Below the pieces are notes generated by a model. The model did no database searches, had not been told where the DNA came from, and was given only the letters and a program-made list of their open reading frames with translations. Made by a program: the position numbers and the translations under genes. Shown here in pieces: positions 1 through 10,392 of a DNA stretch of 48,252 nt. Source of the DNA: Nitrospirales bacterium (GTDB lineage Bacteria > Nitrospirota > Nitrospiria > Nitrospirales > UBA8639); NCBI GenBank assembly GCA_012270585.1, contig JAAXIB010000062.1, positions 1-48,252 of the forward strand, given 5' to 3'. Numbering within the stretch: position 1 is the stretch's first letter; each line of letters starts with the position of its first letter.

Positions 1-92
1 AATGACTGAACATTTACAATCCTGGCCACGGCCTCTATTTCCCCGCCCCCCACCCCTCACTCCACTCCGGGCAGGCAAAGGAGGGGAATCGG

Positions 93-121
93 TTGACAGT
101 CACCGGCACTGGCTTTATATA
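93..121 (+). promoter_or_regulatory. sigma70-type promoter
   Basis: TTGACA at 93-98 and TATATA at 116-121 are separated by exactly 17 bp, a near-consensus promoter. Transcription would start near 128, a short distance before the first likely start codon at 144. This also argues against the longer reading frame that begins with TTG at 93, because that codon is the -35 box itself. Confidence 0.65.
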
Positions 122-143
122 CCACAATACGCAACAATGTCTC

Positions 144-2096
144 ATGATCATCGCCACCTTCTCTTTTTCCTCCACCCTTCTTTGGTTCTTCCTCATCAGC
201 GTCGGTTTCTGGCCGGGGACGACCCTTGCGCAATTGTCACCAACTCAACCGACTGAGGAACAGGCTCTCGCCCGCATCAAGACTGAACTCGGACAGGAAC
301 ACGCTGGCGCGGCGTTGCGTCTGATCGAACGTTTTCTCGATCAAGCCGAGCCGCCCGCCTTCATCGAACAATTCTCTTTTTTGCACGCCGTGGCCCTGGC
401 AGCCCAGGGTCAGGACAAGCAGGCCATCGTCACCCTCGAACAATTCCTGGAAGAATATCCGGGCTCTCCGCTGGTCCACGATGCCCGGTTGAGGCTGGGC
501 ACCCTCTATACCGAATCACAACAGCCCGACCGTGCCATTTCGATCCTGTCTCGGGTCCTGGACCTGGCGCCGAACGAAACGATACGCGCCGAGGCCCTGT
601 ATCGATTGTGCCTCGCGTACGAAGCGAACGGTAAGTCCCTTCTGGCGATTCAAACCGCATTGCTCCATGCCGAACAATCAGGGGAAGACACACGGCGGGA
701 TCTCCGGGACTATGTCCAAAGTCTGATCCTGCAAAGGATGAACGAACAAGCGCTCGGCGCGGTCCTGGATGCCTTTTCGAGTACGTATCCCGGCGATCTG
801 GCCTTAATTCGTTTGATTGAACTCCATACGGCACGGGAAGACGAGACGTTGGCCGAGCGGGATATCCGAGTCTTTCTTCAACACTTTCCCGATCATCCCT
901 ATGCCCGAACCGCGGGCGCGCTGCTGCGGACCTTTATTGTCAAAATCAAAGCCCATCGCCACGTGATTGCCGCGGCTTTGCCCTTCTCGGGAAAAATGAA
1001 GCCCTTCGGGACCGAAGTGTTCAATGGTATCCGGTTGGCCCTGGAAGAGGAAGAAGTCTTTGGAGGCGCCAACGCCGTTGGACTCGTGGTCAAAGACAGC
1101 GTCCTTCCATCCGCCCAATTTCGTCGCGAGCTTTCTCAACTGCTCGACGACTTTGCCCCCATTGCCCTGATCGGCCCCTTATTGGCCCGAGAGGTTCAAC
1201 TCCTGGCCGATACCCCGGACCTCGCGGCCGTGCCCTTTATCACACCCACCGCGACCCTGGCGGACGTCAAGCAGTTCGGACGGTATTGGTTCAGCACTGC
1301 CATGACGCCTTCCCTCCAGATCACCCGTTTGGTGGAATATACCATGCAGCATTTCGGGTATACCCGCTTTTGCATCCTGGCTCCTCAAACGACCCATGGC
1401 AGACACTTGCATCACATTTTTCAACAAGCCGTGGTTAAAAACGGGGGGGAGGTGATTGCCGCCGAGGGGTATCAACCGGGAACGACAGATGCGTCGGTTC
1501 AAATCACGCGCATCAAAGATAAGGATTTGAGCCTCTATGGAGAAATGTTGCCCCCGGCAACCGAGGATGCTCCTGAGAACAATCCCGTCGAGGAGGAAGA
1601 AGAATCCGAAGAGGCGCCGTTGGTGTATACTCCCGGATTCGATGCCCTGTTTCTCCCCGGCCATCCGACCGACGTGGCCTTTCTTGCCGCGCAACTGGCA
1701 TTTTTCGACGTGAACGTGCCCTTGCTGGGGACGAATACCTGGAACCACCCCAATCTCCTGAAATGGGGGCGCAGTTCCATCGAGGGGGGGCTGTTTACGG
1801 ACGCCTTGTTCCTTCAGACCACCGATCCGGATACCCGGCGTTTTATCACCGCCTATCGTGAACGGTTTCAGGCCGATCCTTCCATGTTTGCGGTCCAGGC
1901 CTACGAGGCCATGCACGTGGTCCTTGACGCGGTCCGCCGTGGAGCCACCACCGGGCCGGACGTCCGCATGCAACTCTTTGTCCGGCATGATCTTCCCACC
2001 CTGGGAGGATTGGAAAAATTCGATGAGGGTGGCATCCTCACGCGCAAAGTGTATATGATCCAAATTCAGAACGGTCGCTTCATCCAACTGAATTGA
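144..2096 (+). CDS. Periplasmic TPR + periplasmic-binding-protein (LpoA / penicillin-binding protein activator-like)
   Basis: The start at ATG 144 gives a hydrophobic signal peptide (IIATFSFSSTLLWFFLISV), consistent with export. The next ~250 residues are helical TPR-like repeats (for example SPLVHDARLRLGTLY). They are followed by a type I periplasmic-binding fold, with AAALPFSGKMKPFGTEVFNG opening the domain and GFDALFLPGHPTDVAFLAAQ near its middle. This architecture is that of the LpoA / branched-chain amino-acid ABC substrate-binding superfamily. LpoA itself activates a penicillin-binding protein in proteobacteria; here the partner is unknown, and a solute-binding role is equally possible. 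An acidic insert (EEEEESEEAP) lies in the second lobe. The site-2 protease gene follows after 12 bases, so the two are probably co-transcribed from the promoter at 93-121. Confidence 0.75.
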   Translation: MIIATFSFSSTLLWFFLISVGFWPGTTLAQLSPTQPTEEQALARIKTELGQEHAGAALRLIERFLDQAEPPAFIEQFSFLHAVALAAQGQDKQAIVTLEQFLEEYPGSPLVHDARLRLGTLYTESQQPDRAISILSRVLDLAPNETIRAEALYRLCLAYEANGKSLLAIQTALLHAEQSGEDTRRDLRDYVQSLILQRMNEQALGAVLDAFSSTYPGDLALIRLIELHTAREDETLAERDIRVFLQHFPDHPYARTAGALLRTFIVKIKAHRHVIAAALPFSGKMKPFGTEVFNGIRLALEEEEVFGGANAVGLVVKDSVLPSAQFRRELSQLLDDFAPIALIGPLLAREVQLLADTPDLAAVPFITPTATLADVKQFGRYWFSTAMTPSLQITRLVEYTMQHFGYTRFCILAPQTTHGRHLHHIFQQAVVKNGGEVIAAEGYQPGTTDASVQITRIKDKDLSLYGEMLPPATEDAPENNPVEEEEESEEAPLVYTPGFDALFLPGHPTDVAFLAAQLAFFDVNVPLLGTNTWNHPNLLKWGRSSIEGGLFTDALFLQTTDPDTRRFITAYRERFQADPSMFAVQAYEAMHVVLDAVRRGATTGPDVRMQLFVRHDLPTLGGLEKFDEGGILTRKVYMIQIQNGRFIQLN

Positions 2097-2108
2097 ATTT
2101 CTCGTAGC

Positions 2109-2822
2109 ATGGTCCAATTCTTTCATACCCTGTCCTATGTGATCCTTCCCCTGATGTTGGCCGTGGTCCTGCATGAGTACGCCCACGGCTGGGTTGCGAA
2201 TTATTACGGAGACGGCACGGCCCGGGAGCACGGCCGGTTGACGCTCAACCCGCTTGTCCACATCGACCGGTTCGGCACCATTATCGTTCCCCTGCTCTGC
2301 CTGCTGATGCCGGGCGGATTCCTGTTCGGTTGGGCGAAACCCGTTCCCGTGACGCCGGGACGATTGCGCAATCCCCGGCGCGATATGGCCCTCGTGGCAG
2401 CAGCCGGCCCGGCGATGAATTTCGTACTGGCCATTCTGAGCGGGATCCTGTTGAACGTCCTGCTCACCATCGATCCGACGCTACAGGAGAATTGGCCTCC
2501 GCAGGCGGGGATCGCCACGAGAACCGACCTGCTCGGGATGCTCCTGTTGCCGTTGGTCGCCATGGCCCTGTTTTCGATTATCATCAACACCTTGCTCTTT
2601 GCCTTCAATCTTCTTCCGATCCCCCCGCTCGACGGAGGCCGGATCCTGCTGAGCAGCCTGCCACTCAAGCCGGCCATCCTGCTCAGCCGGCTGGAACCCT
2701 ATGGCATACTGATTATTCTCGGCCTGCTCTTTTTCGATTCACGGATTTACGTGGTCAGCGGCTTTATCGGGACGATCTTCGAATTTATGACCGGATCCAT
2801 TCTCTCGAGGCTGGTGTTGTAA
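2109..2822 (+). CDS. Site-2 protease family (M50) membrane metalloprotease
   Basis: A polytopic membrane protein of 237 residues. The zinc motif HEYAH (HExxH) lies in the first transmembrane segment (VVLHEYAHGWVANYYGDGTA). The second metal ligand is in the conserved NLLPIPPLDGGRIL motif near residue 170. GWAKPVPV and the LNPL/HIDRFGTI loop are typical of the small SpoIVFB/Rip-like subgroup that lacks a PDZ domain. Members cleave membrane-embedded substrates such as anti-sigma factors, but the substrate here cannot be told from sequence. It lies between a periplasmic binding protein and trpS, with only short gaps to both, so a shared transcript is likely. Confidence 0.85.
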   Translation: MVQFFHTLSYVILPLMLAVVLHEYAHGWVANYYGDGTAREHGRLTLNPLVHIDRFGTIIVPLLCLLMPGGFLFGWAKPVPVTPGRLRNPRRDMALVAAAGPAMNFVLAILSGILLNVLLTIDPTLQENWPPQAGIATRTDLLGMLLLPLVAMALFSIIINTLLFAFNLLPIPPLDGGRILLSSLPLKPAILLSRLEPYGILIILGLLFFDSRIYVVSGFIGTIFEFMTGSILSRLVL

Positions 2823-2843
2823 CCGATTGTGAAGGAGTGAACG

Positions 2844-3824
2844 ATGCGCGTGTTAAGCGGTATGCAGCCCAGCGGGCGCCTGCACCTCGGTAATTATTTA
2901 GGAGCCCTCACGAATTGGAAGACCCTCCAGGACGACCATACGTGTTTCTTCTTTGTGGCGGATTGGCACGCGCTGTCCACCAATTACGAAGACACCGGCC
3001 ACGTCACGACCTACGTCCGGGAATTGCTGATCGATTGGCTCGCGTCGGGGATCGACCCTGAACGGTCCACGGTCTTTATTCAATCCCACGTGCCGGAACA
3101 CGCCGTGTTGAATTTGCTTCTTTCGATGCTGACCCCGGTCTCGTGGTTGGAACGCAATCCGACGTATAAGGAAAAGCAGGAACAACTCGAGGGACGCGAC
3201 CTCTCCACGCACGGGTTTTTGGGGTATCCCGTTCTGCAAGCCGCCGACATTCTGCTCTACAAGGCCGATGCCGTGCCGGTGGGCAAGGACCAACTCCCCC
3301 ACCTGGAACTGACCCGCGAAATCGCTCGACGGTTCAACAGTCTCTATACTCCCGTATTGGTGGAACCGAAGGAACTGCTCACGGAATTTCCCAAAGTCGT
3401 CGGAACCGACGGTCGCAAAATGAGCAAGAGTTACCGGAATACCATAAACCTGTCAGACACCGAACCCACGGTGCGGCAAACCATCAAGACCATGGTCACC
3501 GACCCGGCACGGGTGAGGCGAACCGACCCGGGAAACCCCGATATCTGCCCGGTGTTCGAATTCCACAAGATCTATTCCGACGCCGCGGTCATTGACCAGG
3601 TAAACGAAGAATGCCGCACGGCAAAAATCGGCTGCATCGACTGTAAGAAATTCGTGGCGGATCGCGTCGTGGCGCAACTCTCGCCTATTTGGGAAGCGCG
3701 CGGTTCGCTCGAAGCCAACCCCGCCAAGCTGGACGAAGTAGCCCGGGCCGGGTGCGAACGCGCTTCCAAGATCTCCAGCCAAACCCTTGGAGAGGTCAAG
3801 GAAGCCATGAAAATTTCGCTCTAA
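2844..3824 (+). CDS. trpS: Tryptophanyl-tRNA synthetase
   Basis: Class I aminoacyl-tRNA synthetase that charges tRNA-Trp in the cytosol. The N-terminus MRVLSGMQPSGRLHLGNYLG contains the HIGH-type signature (HLGNY). The KMSKS signature is intact as GRKMSKS. At 326 residues it has the usual length for bacterial TrpS. A Shine-Dalgarno-like GGAGTG sits about 7 bases before the ATG. It is the last gene of the short co-directional group starting at 144; the gap promoter lies downstream in the next intergenic region. Confidence 0.95.
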   Translation: MRVLSGMQPSGRLHLGNYLGALTNWKTLQDDHTCFFFVADWHALSTNYEDTGHVTTYVRELLIDWLASGIDPERSTVFIQSHVPEHAVLNLLLSMLTPVSWLERNPTYKEKQEQLEGRDLSTHGFLGYPVLQAADILLYKADAVPVGKDQLPHLELTREIARRFNSLYTPVLVEPKELLTEFPKVVGTDGRKMSKSYRNTINLSDTEPTVRQTIKTMVTDPARVRRTDPGNPDICPVFEFHKIYSDAAVIDQVNEECRTAKIGCIDCKKFVADRVVAQLSPIWEARGSLEANPAKLDEVARAGCERASKISSQTLGEVKEAMKISL

Positions 3825-3928
3825 CACCTTGTTTTGAATATAATTTTGTCAGAATTTTGGTCCACATGGTCAACTCGAAAGAAGGCGGAGAGGTTGCCTG
3901 TCTGAGCCTCATATGCCCCGCATCCTGA

Positions 3929-5020
<1,092 letters not shown>

Positions 5021-5061
5021 ACCTCCAGGCTTTTCTCCCGGGTCTGGAGCAAGGATGTTTC

Positions 5062-6255
5062 ATGCACATTACCAAACAAATCATTGATCAGATTGACCTG
5101 CAAGGAAAGCGGGTCATTATTCGCGTAGACTTCAACGTTCCACTCGACGAGTTCAGGCAAATTACGGACGATTCCCGGATTCGCGCGGCCATTCCCACCA
5201 TCAATCACGTGGTGGACGAAGGGGGGAGCGTCATTCTGTGTTCCCACTTGGGACGCCCCAACGGAACGGTCTGCCCGGAACTCAGCCTGGCCCCGGTGGC
5301 AAAACGCCTGAAACGCCTTTTGGGGAAGGACGTGACGTTCGCGCCGGACTGCGTAGGCCCGCTCGTCAAGAACCTCGCGAGTCAATTGCAACCCGGCGAG
5401 GTCCTGGTGCTGGAAAATCTCCGGTTTCATCCCGGAGAAGAAGCCAATGACCAGCAGTTCGCCTCGGAACTGGCTTCGTTGGGTGACGTCTTTATCAATG
5501 ATGCGTTCGGGACCGCGCATCGGTCTCATGCCTCCACTGCAGGCATCCCCTTATTCATCAAAACGTCCGCGGCCGGCTATTTGATGAAACGGGAAGTGGA
5601 GTACCTCGAGGGGGCCGTTGAAAATCCCATCCGCCCTTTTGTGGCCCTGTTAGGGGGCGCGAAGGTCTCGGGAAAAATCGGCGTCATCAAAAACCTCGAG
5701 AAGAAAGTCGATAAAGTCATTATCGGCGGCGGCATGGCGTTTACGTTTCTGAAAGCCATGAACCTGGAAATCGGCCGGTCCCTGGTCGAAGACGAGATGC
5801 TTGATTTCGCCAAAGGCGTTTACGAACGCGCCATCGAGCTAGGGATCAAATTTTATCTTCCGGTGGATTGCGTGGTTGCCGCCAGCATGGACCCCGGCGC
5901 CGAAACGAAAATCGTTCCCATCCAAGAGATTCCCGAAGGATGGTATGGCCTGGATATCGGCCCGGCCTCGGTCAAACTCTTTTCCGCGGCCGTTGAAAAT
6001 GCCAAAACCATCCTCTGGAACGGGCCGATGGGCCTGTTTGAACGGGACGCCTTCGCCCGGGGCACTCAAGCCATGGCCCATGCCGTCGCCAATGCCTATG
6101 CGCTGACAATCGTCGGGGGCGGCTCAACCGCCCTGGCTATCCACAGCGCCGGTGAAACCGACAGCATGTCGTTTATTTCAACTGGGGGTGGTGCGGCGCT
6201 CACCTTGTTGGAAGGGGGGAACATGCCCGGGCTGGCAGCACTGCCGGCGAGGTAA
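5062..6255 (+). CDS. pgk: Phosphoglycerate kinase
   Basis: Transfers phosphate between 1,3-bisphosphoglycerate and ADP. Family motifs include RVDFNVPLD near the N-terminus, the substrate-binding CSHLGRPNG and FINDAFGTAHRSHAST, and the nucleotide-binding C-terminal domain with GGAKVSGKIGVI and ILWNGPMGLFE. Its 397 residues match the usual length. It sits in operon order after gap; the tpiA start follows 49 bases after its stop. Confidence 0.95.
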   Translation: MHITKQIIDQIDLQGKRVIIRVDFNVPLDEFRQITDDSRIRAAIPTINHVVDEGGSVILCSHLGRPNGTVCPELSLAPVAKRLKRLLGKDVTFAPDCVGPLVKNLASQLQPGEVLVLENLRFHPGEEANDQQFASELASLGDVFINDAFGTAHRSHASTAGIPLFIKTSAAGYLMKREVEYLEGAVENPIRPFVALLGGAKVSGKIGVIKNLEKKVDKVIIGGGMAFTFLKAMNLEIGRSLVEDEMLDFAKGVYERAIELGIKFYLPVDCVVAASMDPGAETKIVPIQEIPEGWYGLDIGPASVKLFSAAVENAKTILWNGPMGLFERDAFARGTQAMAHAVANAYALTIVGGGSTALAIHSAGETDSMSFISTGGGAALTLLEGGNMPGLAALPAR

Positions 6256-6304
6256 TGGGTCCGTCGCCTCCCTGATATCCCGATCTTCTACGGTCACCGC
6301 TTTC

Positions 6305-7060
6305 GTGAACCCCCGACTCATCGCAGGCAATTGGAAAATGCACAAAACGACGGCCGAGGCTGTCGAGTTTGTCCACCGATTCCGGCATGCCCTGGCTCAT
6401 GACGTCTCCGTGGAGATCCTTCTCATTCCCCCGTTTACCGCTCTTGACGTCATCCGGCAAATGCTCCATGCCGATGATCCCTTCAGGCTGGGTGCGCAGA
6501 ATCTGTCTTGGGAAGCAGAAGGGGCGTACACGGGCGAGGTATCCGGCCACATGCTGAAAGACGTGGGGTGCCGGTCGGTCATCGTCGGGCATTCGGAACG
6601 CCGGCGACTCCTGGGAGAAACCGATGCCCTGATCAACAACAAGCTGAAAGCCGCCTTGCAGCACGGTCTCGCTCCCATTCTCTGCGTGGGGGAAACCCTG
6701 GAGGAACGACAAGCCGGTCATACTCAAGACGTGGTCAAAGAACAACTGCTCGGGGCGTTACGCGATGTTGCTCCCGAGCAGATGACGGGGCTCGCCATTG
6801 CCTATGAGCCGGTTTGGGCTATCGGCACCGGCTACGCCGCCACCGTTCGACACATTGAAGAAGTGCACGCCTTTCTTCGCTCGATCCTGAATGTGGAATG
6901 GCCGCAAATCGGACAAAGAACGAGGATCATCTATGGAGGAAGCGTTTCTCCTGAAAATGCCCGGAAATTCTTCGGGTCGGATGAAATCGACGGGGCCCTG
7001 GTAGGAAAAGCTTGTCTTGATCCTGAAGGCTTTGCTAAGATCTGCGCGATGGCCTCGTAA
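6305..7060 (+). CDS. tpiA: Triose-phosphate isomerase
   Basis: Interconverts dihydroxyacetone phosphate and glyceraldehyde 3-phosphate. The open frame extends back into pgk, but homology begins at the GTG codon at 6305 (NPRLIAGNWKMHKTTAEA), giving a normal length of 251 residues. Catalytic residues are visible: the Asn-Lys of GNWKMH, the His of VIVGHSERR and the Glu of AIAYEPVWAIGTG. The phosphate-binding end GGSVSPENA and DGALVGKA are intact. Third gene of the gap operon. Confidence 0.93.
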   Translation: MNPRLIAGNWKMHKTTAEAVEFVHRFRHALAHDVSVEILLIPPFTALDVIRQMLHADDPFRLGAQNLSWEAEGAYTGEVSGHMLKDVGCRSVIVGHSERRRLLGETDALINNKLKAALQHGLAPILCVGETLEERQAGHTQDVVKEQLLGALRDVAPEQMTGLAIAYEPVWAIGTGYAATVRHIEEVHAFLRSILNVEWPQIGQRTRIIYGGSVSPENARKFFGSDEIDGALVGKACLDPEGFAKICAMAS

Positions 7061-7093
7061 GTTCTTTGCAAAAAGGTCGTCAAAGAAACAGCC

Positions 7094-7474
7094 ATGTATA
7101 CTGCCACCGTTATTCTCCATCTCCTTGTCTGTTTCCTGATGATTGCCTCCATCCTGCTTCAGGCCGGGAAGGGTGCCGAAATCGGCGCGGCATTCGGCGG
7201 ATCCAGCCAAACGGTTTTCGGCAGTCGTGGGCCCGGTACGTTTCTCAGCAAGGTCACGGTGACGGCGGCCGTCATTTTCATGCTGACGTCGCTCAGCCTG
7301 GCGTTGCTTTCCAAACAGCAGAACGTCGCTTCTTCGGTGATTGACGTTCCCGCCAGGTCCGGCGCACCAACCCCCTTCGTTCCGGAAAGTACGGAAGCCC
7401 CTCTGGAGTCAGCTTCTCCTGAATCATCCGAAGCCCTTCCCGAATCAACGCACCCTGAAGACCCGTCACGGTAA
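7094..7474 (+). CDS. secG: Preprotein translocase subunit SecG
   Basis: Small membrane subunit of the SecYEG export channel. It has two transmembrane segments (ILHLLVCFLMIASILLQ and VTVTAAVIFMLTSLSLALL) around the conserved loop GAAFGGSSQTVFGSRGPGTF, which is diagnostic for SecG. The C-terminal ~40 residues are a low-complexity Pro/Glu/Ser tail (PESTEAPLESASPESSE) that varies among homologues. It is 33 bases after tpiA, an arrangement seen in many bacteria, and is the last gene of the operon; ilvE converges on it. Confidence 0.92.
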   Translation: MYTATVILHLLVCFLMIASILLQAGKGAEIGAAFGGSSQTVFGSRGPGTFLSKVTVTAAVIFMLTSLSLALLSKQQNVASSVIDVPARSGAPTPFVPESTEAPLESASPESSEALPESTHPEDPSR

Positions 7475-7582
7475 TTTTTCCTGCAATCCGAACAAAAAAC
7501 GAGGCAGTATGCGTCGTGCCCGCACGGCATATGACCCGATTCAGCCTGGCAGTCCGGTCGGTGTGATTCAGAAGGATGTTCA

Positions 7583-7624
7583 CGCCCCCTCACCCCGGCC
7601 CTCTTCCTCGCTGGGGAAAGGGAG
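7583..7624. repeat. CCCTCACCCC-type REP-like sequence
   Basis: The 165-bp gap between secG and ilvE holds a CCCTCACCCCGGCCCTCTTCC stretch and a short G-rich partner (GGGGAAAGGGAG). A similar sequence, with a cleaner CTCTCCC/GGGAGAG hairpin, occurs near 35795-35833, and a looser one near 40-75. These look like members of a dispersed intergenic repeat family. Confidence 0.35.
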
Positions 7625-7639
7625 TCGAAACAAGAGGGC

Positions 7640-8554
7640 TTACACGGGAGTCAGCCAATGGGCATGGGAAAGGTCTTCGCCCTTGACGATGTCGAAGAAG
7701 GCTTTCTGCAGGAGATCGGTGACTGGTCCCCGTTTGCCGGTTCCGACCTGGCGGTCGTCGATTTCCCGAACCGGCGCCACTTCGGCGGCCGTTCCCGTGA
7801 GAAAGACTTCATCGGCCACGTACAATGCATCGCGGGTAAACCGTTCTTCAACCACCGGGATATTGTTCTCTCGGGCCAACTCCAGGATGGAGTGTCGAGT
7901 GATCCCTTCCAGGATGGAGGTCAGGGGGGTCGTCCTGAGCACGCCCCTCGACACAATGAACACGTTTTCCCCGGTTCCCTCGGCCACGTAACCTTCGGTA
8001 TCCAGGAGTATGGCCTCGTCGTACCCCGCGTTTTTCGCTTCACATTTGGCTAAAATGGAATTCACGTAGTACCCGGAGACTTTTGCGCGGGTCATGGAGA
8101 CATTCACGTGATGGCGGGTAAACGATGAAACCTTGGCCCGGATTCCATGCACCAGGGCGTCCTCTCCCAGATAGGTGCCCCACGGCCAGACGGCAATCGC
8201 CAGCTTGACGGGATTATTCCCGGGATACAGCCCCATTTCGCCATACCCCACGTACAGCAAGGGACGGATGTAACAGGATTCCAGCTTGTTGATCCGAACC
8301 GTCTCCACGATGGCTTCGAAGACGTCCTTGCGACTGTAGGGGACGTTCATCATCACAATATGCGCCGACTCGAACAGCCGGTCCACGTGCTCGCGCAAGC
8401 GAAAAATCATCGACCCGCCTTTCCCCCGGTAGCAACGAATGCCTTCGAAGGCTCCCAAGCCGTAATGCAAGGAATGCGTCAACACGTGGACGGAGGCTTC
8501 GTTCCACTTCACGAAGGTTCCATCCATCCAGATTTTCTCACTCGGCGTCACCAT
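7640..8554 (-). CDS. ilvE: Branched-chain amino-acid aminotransferase
   Basis: PLP-dependent class IV aminotransferase, the last step of isoleucine, leucine and valine synthesis. The N-terminus (EKIWMDGTFVKWNEASVHVL, then SLHYGLGAFEGIRCY) is diagnostic. The PLP lysine lies in MTRAKVSGYYVNSILAK, and EGTGENVFIV, SILEGITR and FLTGTAAEV supply cofactor and substrate contacts. The length of 304 residues is standard. It is a single gene on the minus strand with its own strong promoter at 8617-8645, divergent from rplU. Confidence 0.93.
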   Translation of the reverse strand: MVTPSEKIWMDGTFVKWNEASVHVLTHSLHYGLGAFEGIRCYRGKGGSMIFRLREHVDRLFESAHIVMMNVPYSRKDVFEAIVETVRINKLESCYIRPLLYVGYGEMGLYPGNNPVKLAIAVWPWGTYLGEDALVHGIRAKVSSFTRHHVNVSMTRAKVSGYYVNSILAKCEAKNAGYDEAILLDTEGYVAEGTGENVFIVSRGVLRTTPLTSILEGITRHSILELARENNIPVVEERFTRDALYVADEVFLTGTAAEVAPVREIDDRQVGTGKRGPVTDLLQKAFFDIVKGEDLSHAHWLTPV

Positions 8555-8616
8555 GACTCCCCTTTCTACGCTTGGCGTTGGACACGTTCCCGGGAAAAAT
8601 ATCCCCGTACTGATAG

Positions 8617-8645
8617 CTTATAGCGACGGGGGCTTGGCCTGTCAA
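8617..8645 (-). promoter_or_regulatory. sigma70-type promoter of ilvE
   Basis: On the minus strand TTGACA (8645-8640) and TATAAG (8622-8617) are separated by 17 bp. The predicted start is near 8610, giving an ilvE leader of about 55 nt. I see no T-box or attenuator in that leader. Confidence 0.65.
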
Positions 8646-8730
8646 TCCGGCTGTTTCAATCTCCCATCGCGCCTTGACACTCCCTTCAGGTACATGGTAC
8701 ACGTGCTGGCAGTGAAAGGATAACGCACTC

Positions 8731-9045
8731 ATGTATGCGATTTTGGAAACCGGCGGAAAACAATATCGGGTCGAACGCGGATCGATCCTTCAGGTCGAAG
8801 TGCTTCACGCCGAAATCGGGCAGACCGTGCAATTGAAGCCCGTTCGATTCATTGCCACGGATGAAGAGCCCCTTGCGGGACAACCGGTTGTCGAAGGAGC
8901 TCACGTGCAAGCCACGGTCATCCGGAACGGCCGGACCCGATCGATCACGGTATTCAAGAAAAAACGAAGAAAAAATTACCGGAAAACCCGAGGGCATCGT
9001 CAATCATTCACCCAACTCCGAATCGATGACATCGTCACGGGGTAG
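8731..9045 (+). CDS. rplU: 50S ribosomal protein L21
   Basis: Large-subunit ribosomal protein. MYAILETGGKQYRVERGS is the canonical L21 N-terminus, and the basic KKKRRKNYRKTRGHRQ near the end binds 23S rRNA. The length of 104 residues is standard. It starts the conserved rplU-rpmA-obgE run. A TTGACA at 8674-8679 could be its -35 box, but no good -10 follows at normal spacing. Confidence 0.96.
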   Translation: MYAILETGGKQYRVERGSILQVEVLHAEIGQTVQLKPVRFIATDEEPLAGQPVVEGAHVQATVIRNGRTRSITVFKKKRRKNYRKTRGHRQSFTQLRIDDIVTG

Positions 9046-9066
9046 CGGGTAGGAAAAGGACCGGGC

Positions 9067-9321
9067 ATGGCACATAAAAAAGGTGGCGGTTCATCTCGAA
9101 ACGGACGCGACAGCAATCCTCAATATCTGGGAGTCAAGCGATACGCCGACGAACGGGTTCAACCGGGCAACATTCTCATTCGCCAACGAGGCACCAAGTT
9201 TCATCCCGGCTATAACGTCGGGATGGGCAAGGATCATACCCTCTTTGCCAAAGTTGCCGGAATCGTGAAATTCGAGGGAGGAGAAGCGCGACGCAAGATT
9301 AGCGTGTATCCCTCAACATAA
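9067..9321 (+). CDS. rpmA: 50S ribosomal protein L27
   Basis: Large-subunit ribosomal protein near the peptidyl-transferase centre. The N-terminus [19 protein letters not shown] matches the mature L27 start directly, without the cleavable extension found in Firmicutes. [20 protein letters not shown] and [19 protein letters not shown] complete the family pattern. It is 21 bases after rplU. Confidence 0.96.
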   Translation: MAHKKGGGSSRNGRDSNPQYLGVKRYADERVQPGNILIRQRGTKFHPGYNVGMGKDHTLFAKVAGIVKFEGGEARRKISVYPST

Positions 9322-9384
9322 ACGACTCATCTTCCTCCCCGGGCTCTTTCTTTCCCCATTTTCCTATGACAATCGTGGTGCCTC

Positions 9385-10392
9385 ATGTTTATCGACCACG
9401 CAAGAATTTTTGTCCGGTCCGGCAACGGCGGGAACGGGGGTTGTAGTTTCCGGCGGGAAAAATTCGTCCCCCATGGCGGGCCGGATGGTGGTGACGGCGG
9501 GAACGGAGGCAACGTCGTGGTCACGGCTTCGACCCGCGTGACGACATTGCTGGACTTGAAGTACCGGCGTCATTATGAAGCCGAGTCTGGCGCTCACGGG
9601 CAAAAAGCCAATCGCCATGGCCGTTCCGGCTCAGACGTGACGATCACCGTGCCGGTCGGGACCATGGTCAAACGTGCGGAAACCCACGACCTCCTGGCGG
9701 ATCTGGTGACACCCGAGCAATGCGCGATCGTGGCCGTGGGCGGAAGAGGCGGGAAAGGGAACGCCCGGTTCGCCATCTCCACGAACAGGGCGCCCCGGAC
9801 GTTTGAAGAGGGGGCATCCGGCGAAGAGTTGCAGCTCGACCTGGAGTTGAAGCTCCTGGCCGACATCGGACTCGTGGGGTTTCCAAACGCCGGAAAGTCC
9901 ACGCTGATTTCCACGCTCTCGGCTGCCCGACCGGAAATTGCCGATTATCCCTTCACGACCCTGCAACCGCATTTGGGAGTCGTCCCCATGGGCGAGTACG
10001 ACAGTTTCGTCATGGCCGACATCCCCGGACTCATCCAAGGCGCCCATAAGGGCAAGGGCCTGGGGCATCAATTTCTCAAGCATATTCAACGCACGCGTTT
10101 CCTGTTGTATCTGATCGATATTTCCGAATGGACCACGGATGATCCCGTGAACACGTTACACGTGTTACAGGAAGAACTCGCCGCATTCGATCACACCCTG
10201 GGGCAACGGGCCTTTGCCATCGTCGGGACCAAAGTGGACAGTCAAGGTAACGGCCGGCATCACCGGGAGATCCGTCAATATTGCCGGGAGCGCCGGATGG
10301 ACTTTTTCCCGATTTCTTCGGCCACGCGTGAAGGGCTCGACGCTTTACTCGCGTTTGTTGCACAACACCTTCATGAAATCGAAGCAGCATGA
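9385..10392 (+). CDS. obgE: Obg-family GTPase (ribosome assembly)
   Basis: Essential GTPase acting in late 50S assembly and stress signalling. The glycine-rich Obg fold (GNGGNGGCSFRREKFVPHGG) forms residues 1-160. The G domain carries G1 GFPNAGKST, G3 DIPGLIQGAHKGKGLG and G4 TKVD, ending with ISSATREGLDALL (G5). At 335 residues it lacks the long C-terminal extension of some homologues. Its TGA stop overlaps the ATG of proB (ATGA), so the two are translationally coupled. Confidence 0.94.
   Translation: MFIDHARIFVRSGNGGNGGCSFRREKFVPHGGPDGGDGGNGGNVVVTASTRVTTLLDLKYRRHYEAESGAHGQKANRHGRSGSDVTITVPVGTMVKRAETHDLLADLVTPEQCAIVAVGGRGGKGNARFAISTNRAPRTFEEGASGEELQLDLELKLLADIGLVGFPNAGKSTLISTLSAARPEIADYPFTTLQPHLGVVPMGEYDSFVMADIPGLIQGAHKGKGLGHQFLKHIQRTRFLLYLIDISEWTTDDPVNTLHVLQEELAAFDHTLGQRAFAIVGTKVDSQGNGRHHREIRQYCRERRMDFFPISSATREGLDALLAFVAQHLHEIEAA

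Noticed and set aside
93-143. Longer start (TTG 93) for the first gene
   Set aside because: The codon is part of a near-perfect TTGACA -35 box, and homology and signal peptide start at ATG 144.
2-256. 84-residue open frame at the left edge
   Set aside because: It overlaps the promoter and the start of the 144-2096 gene in another frame, is Pro/His/Leu-rich and has no domain.
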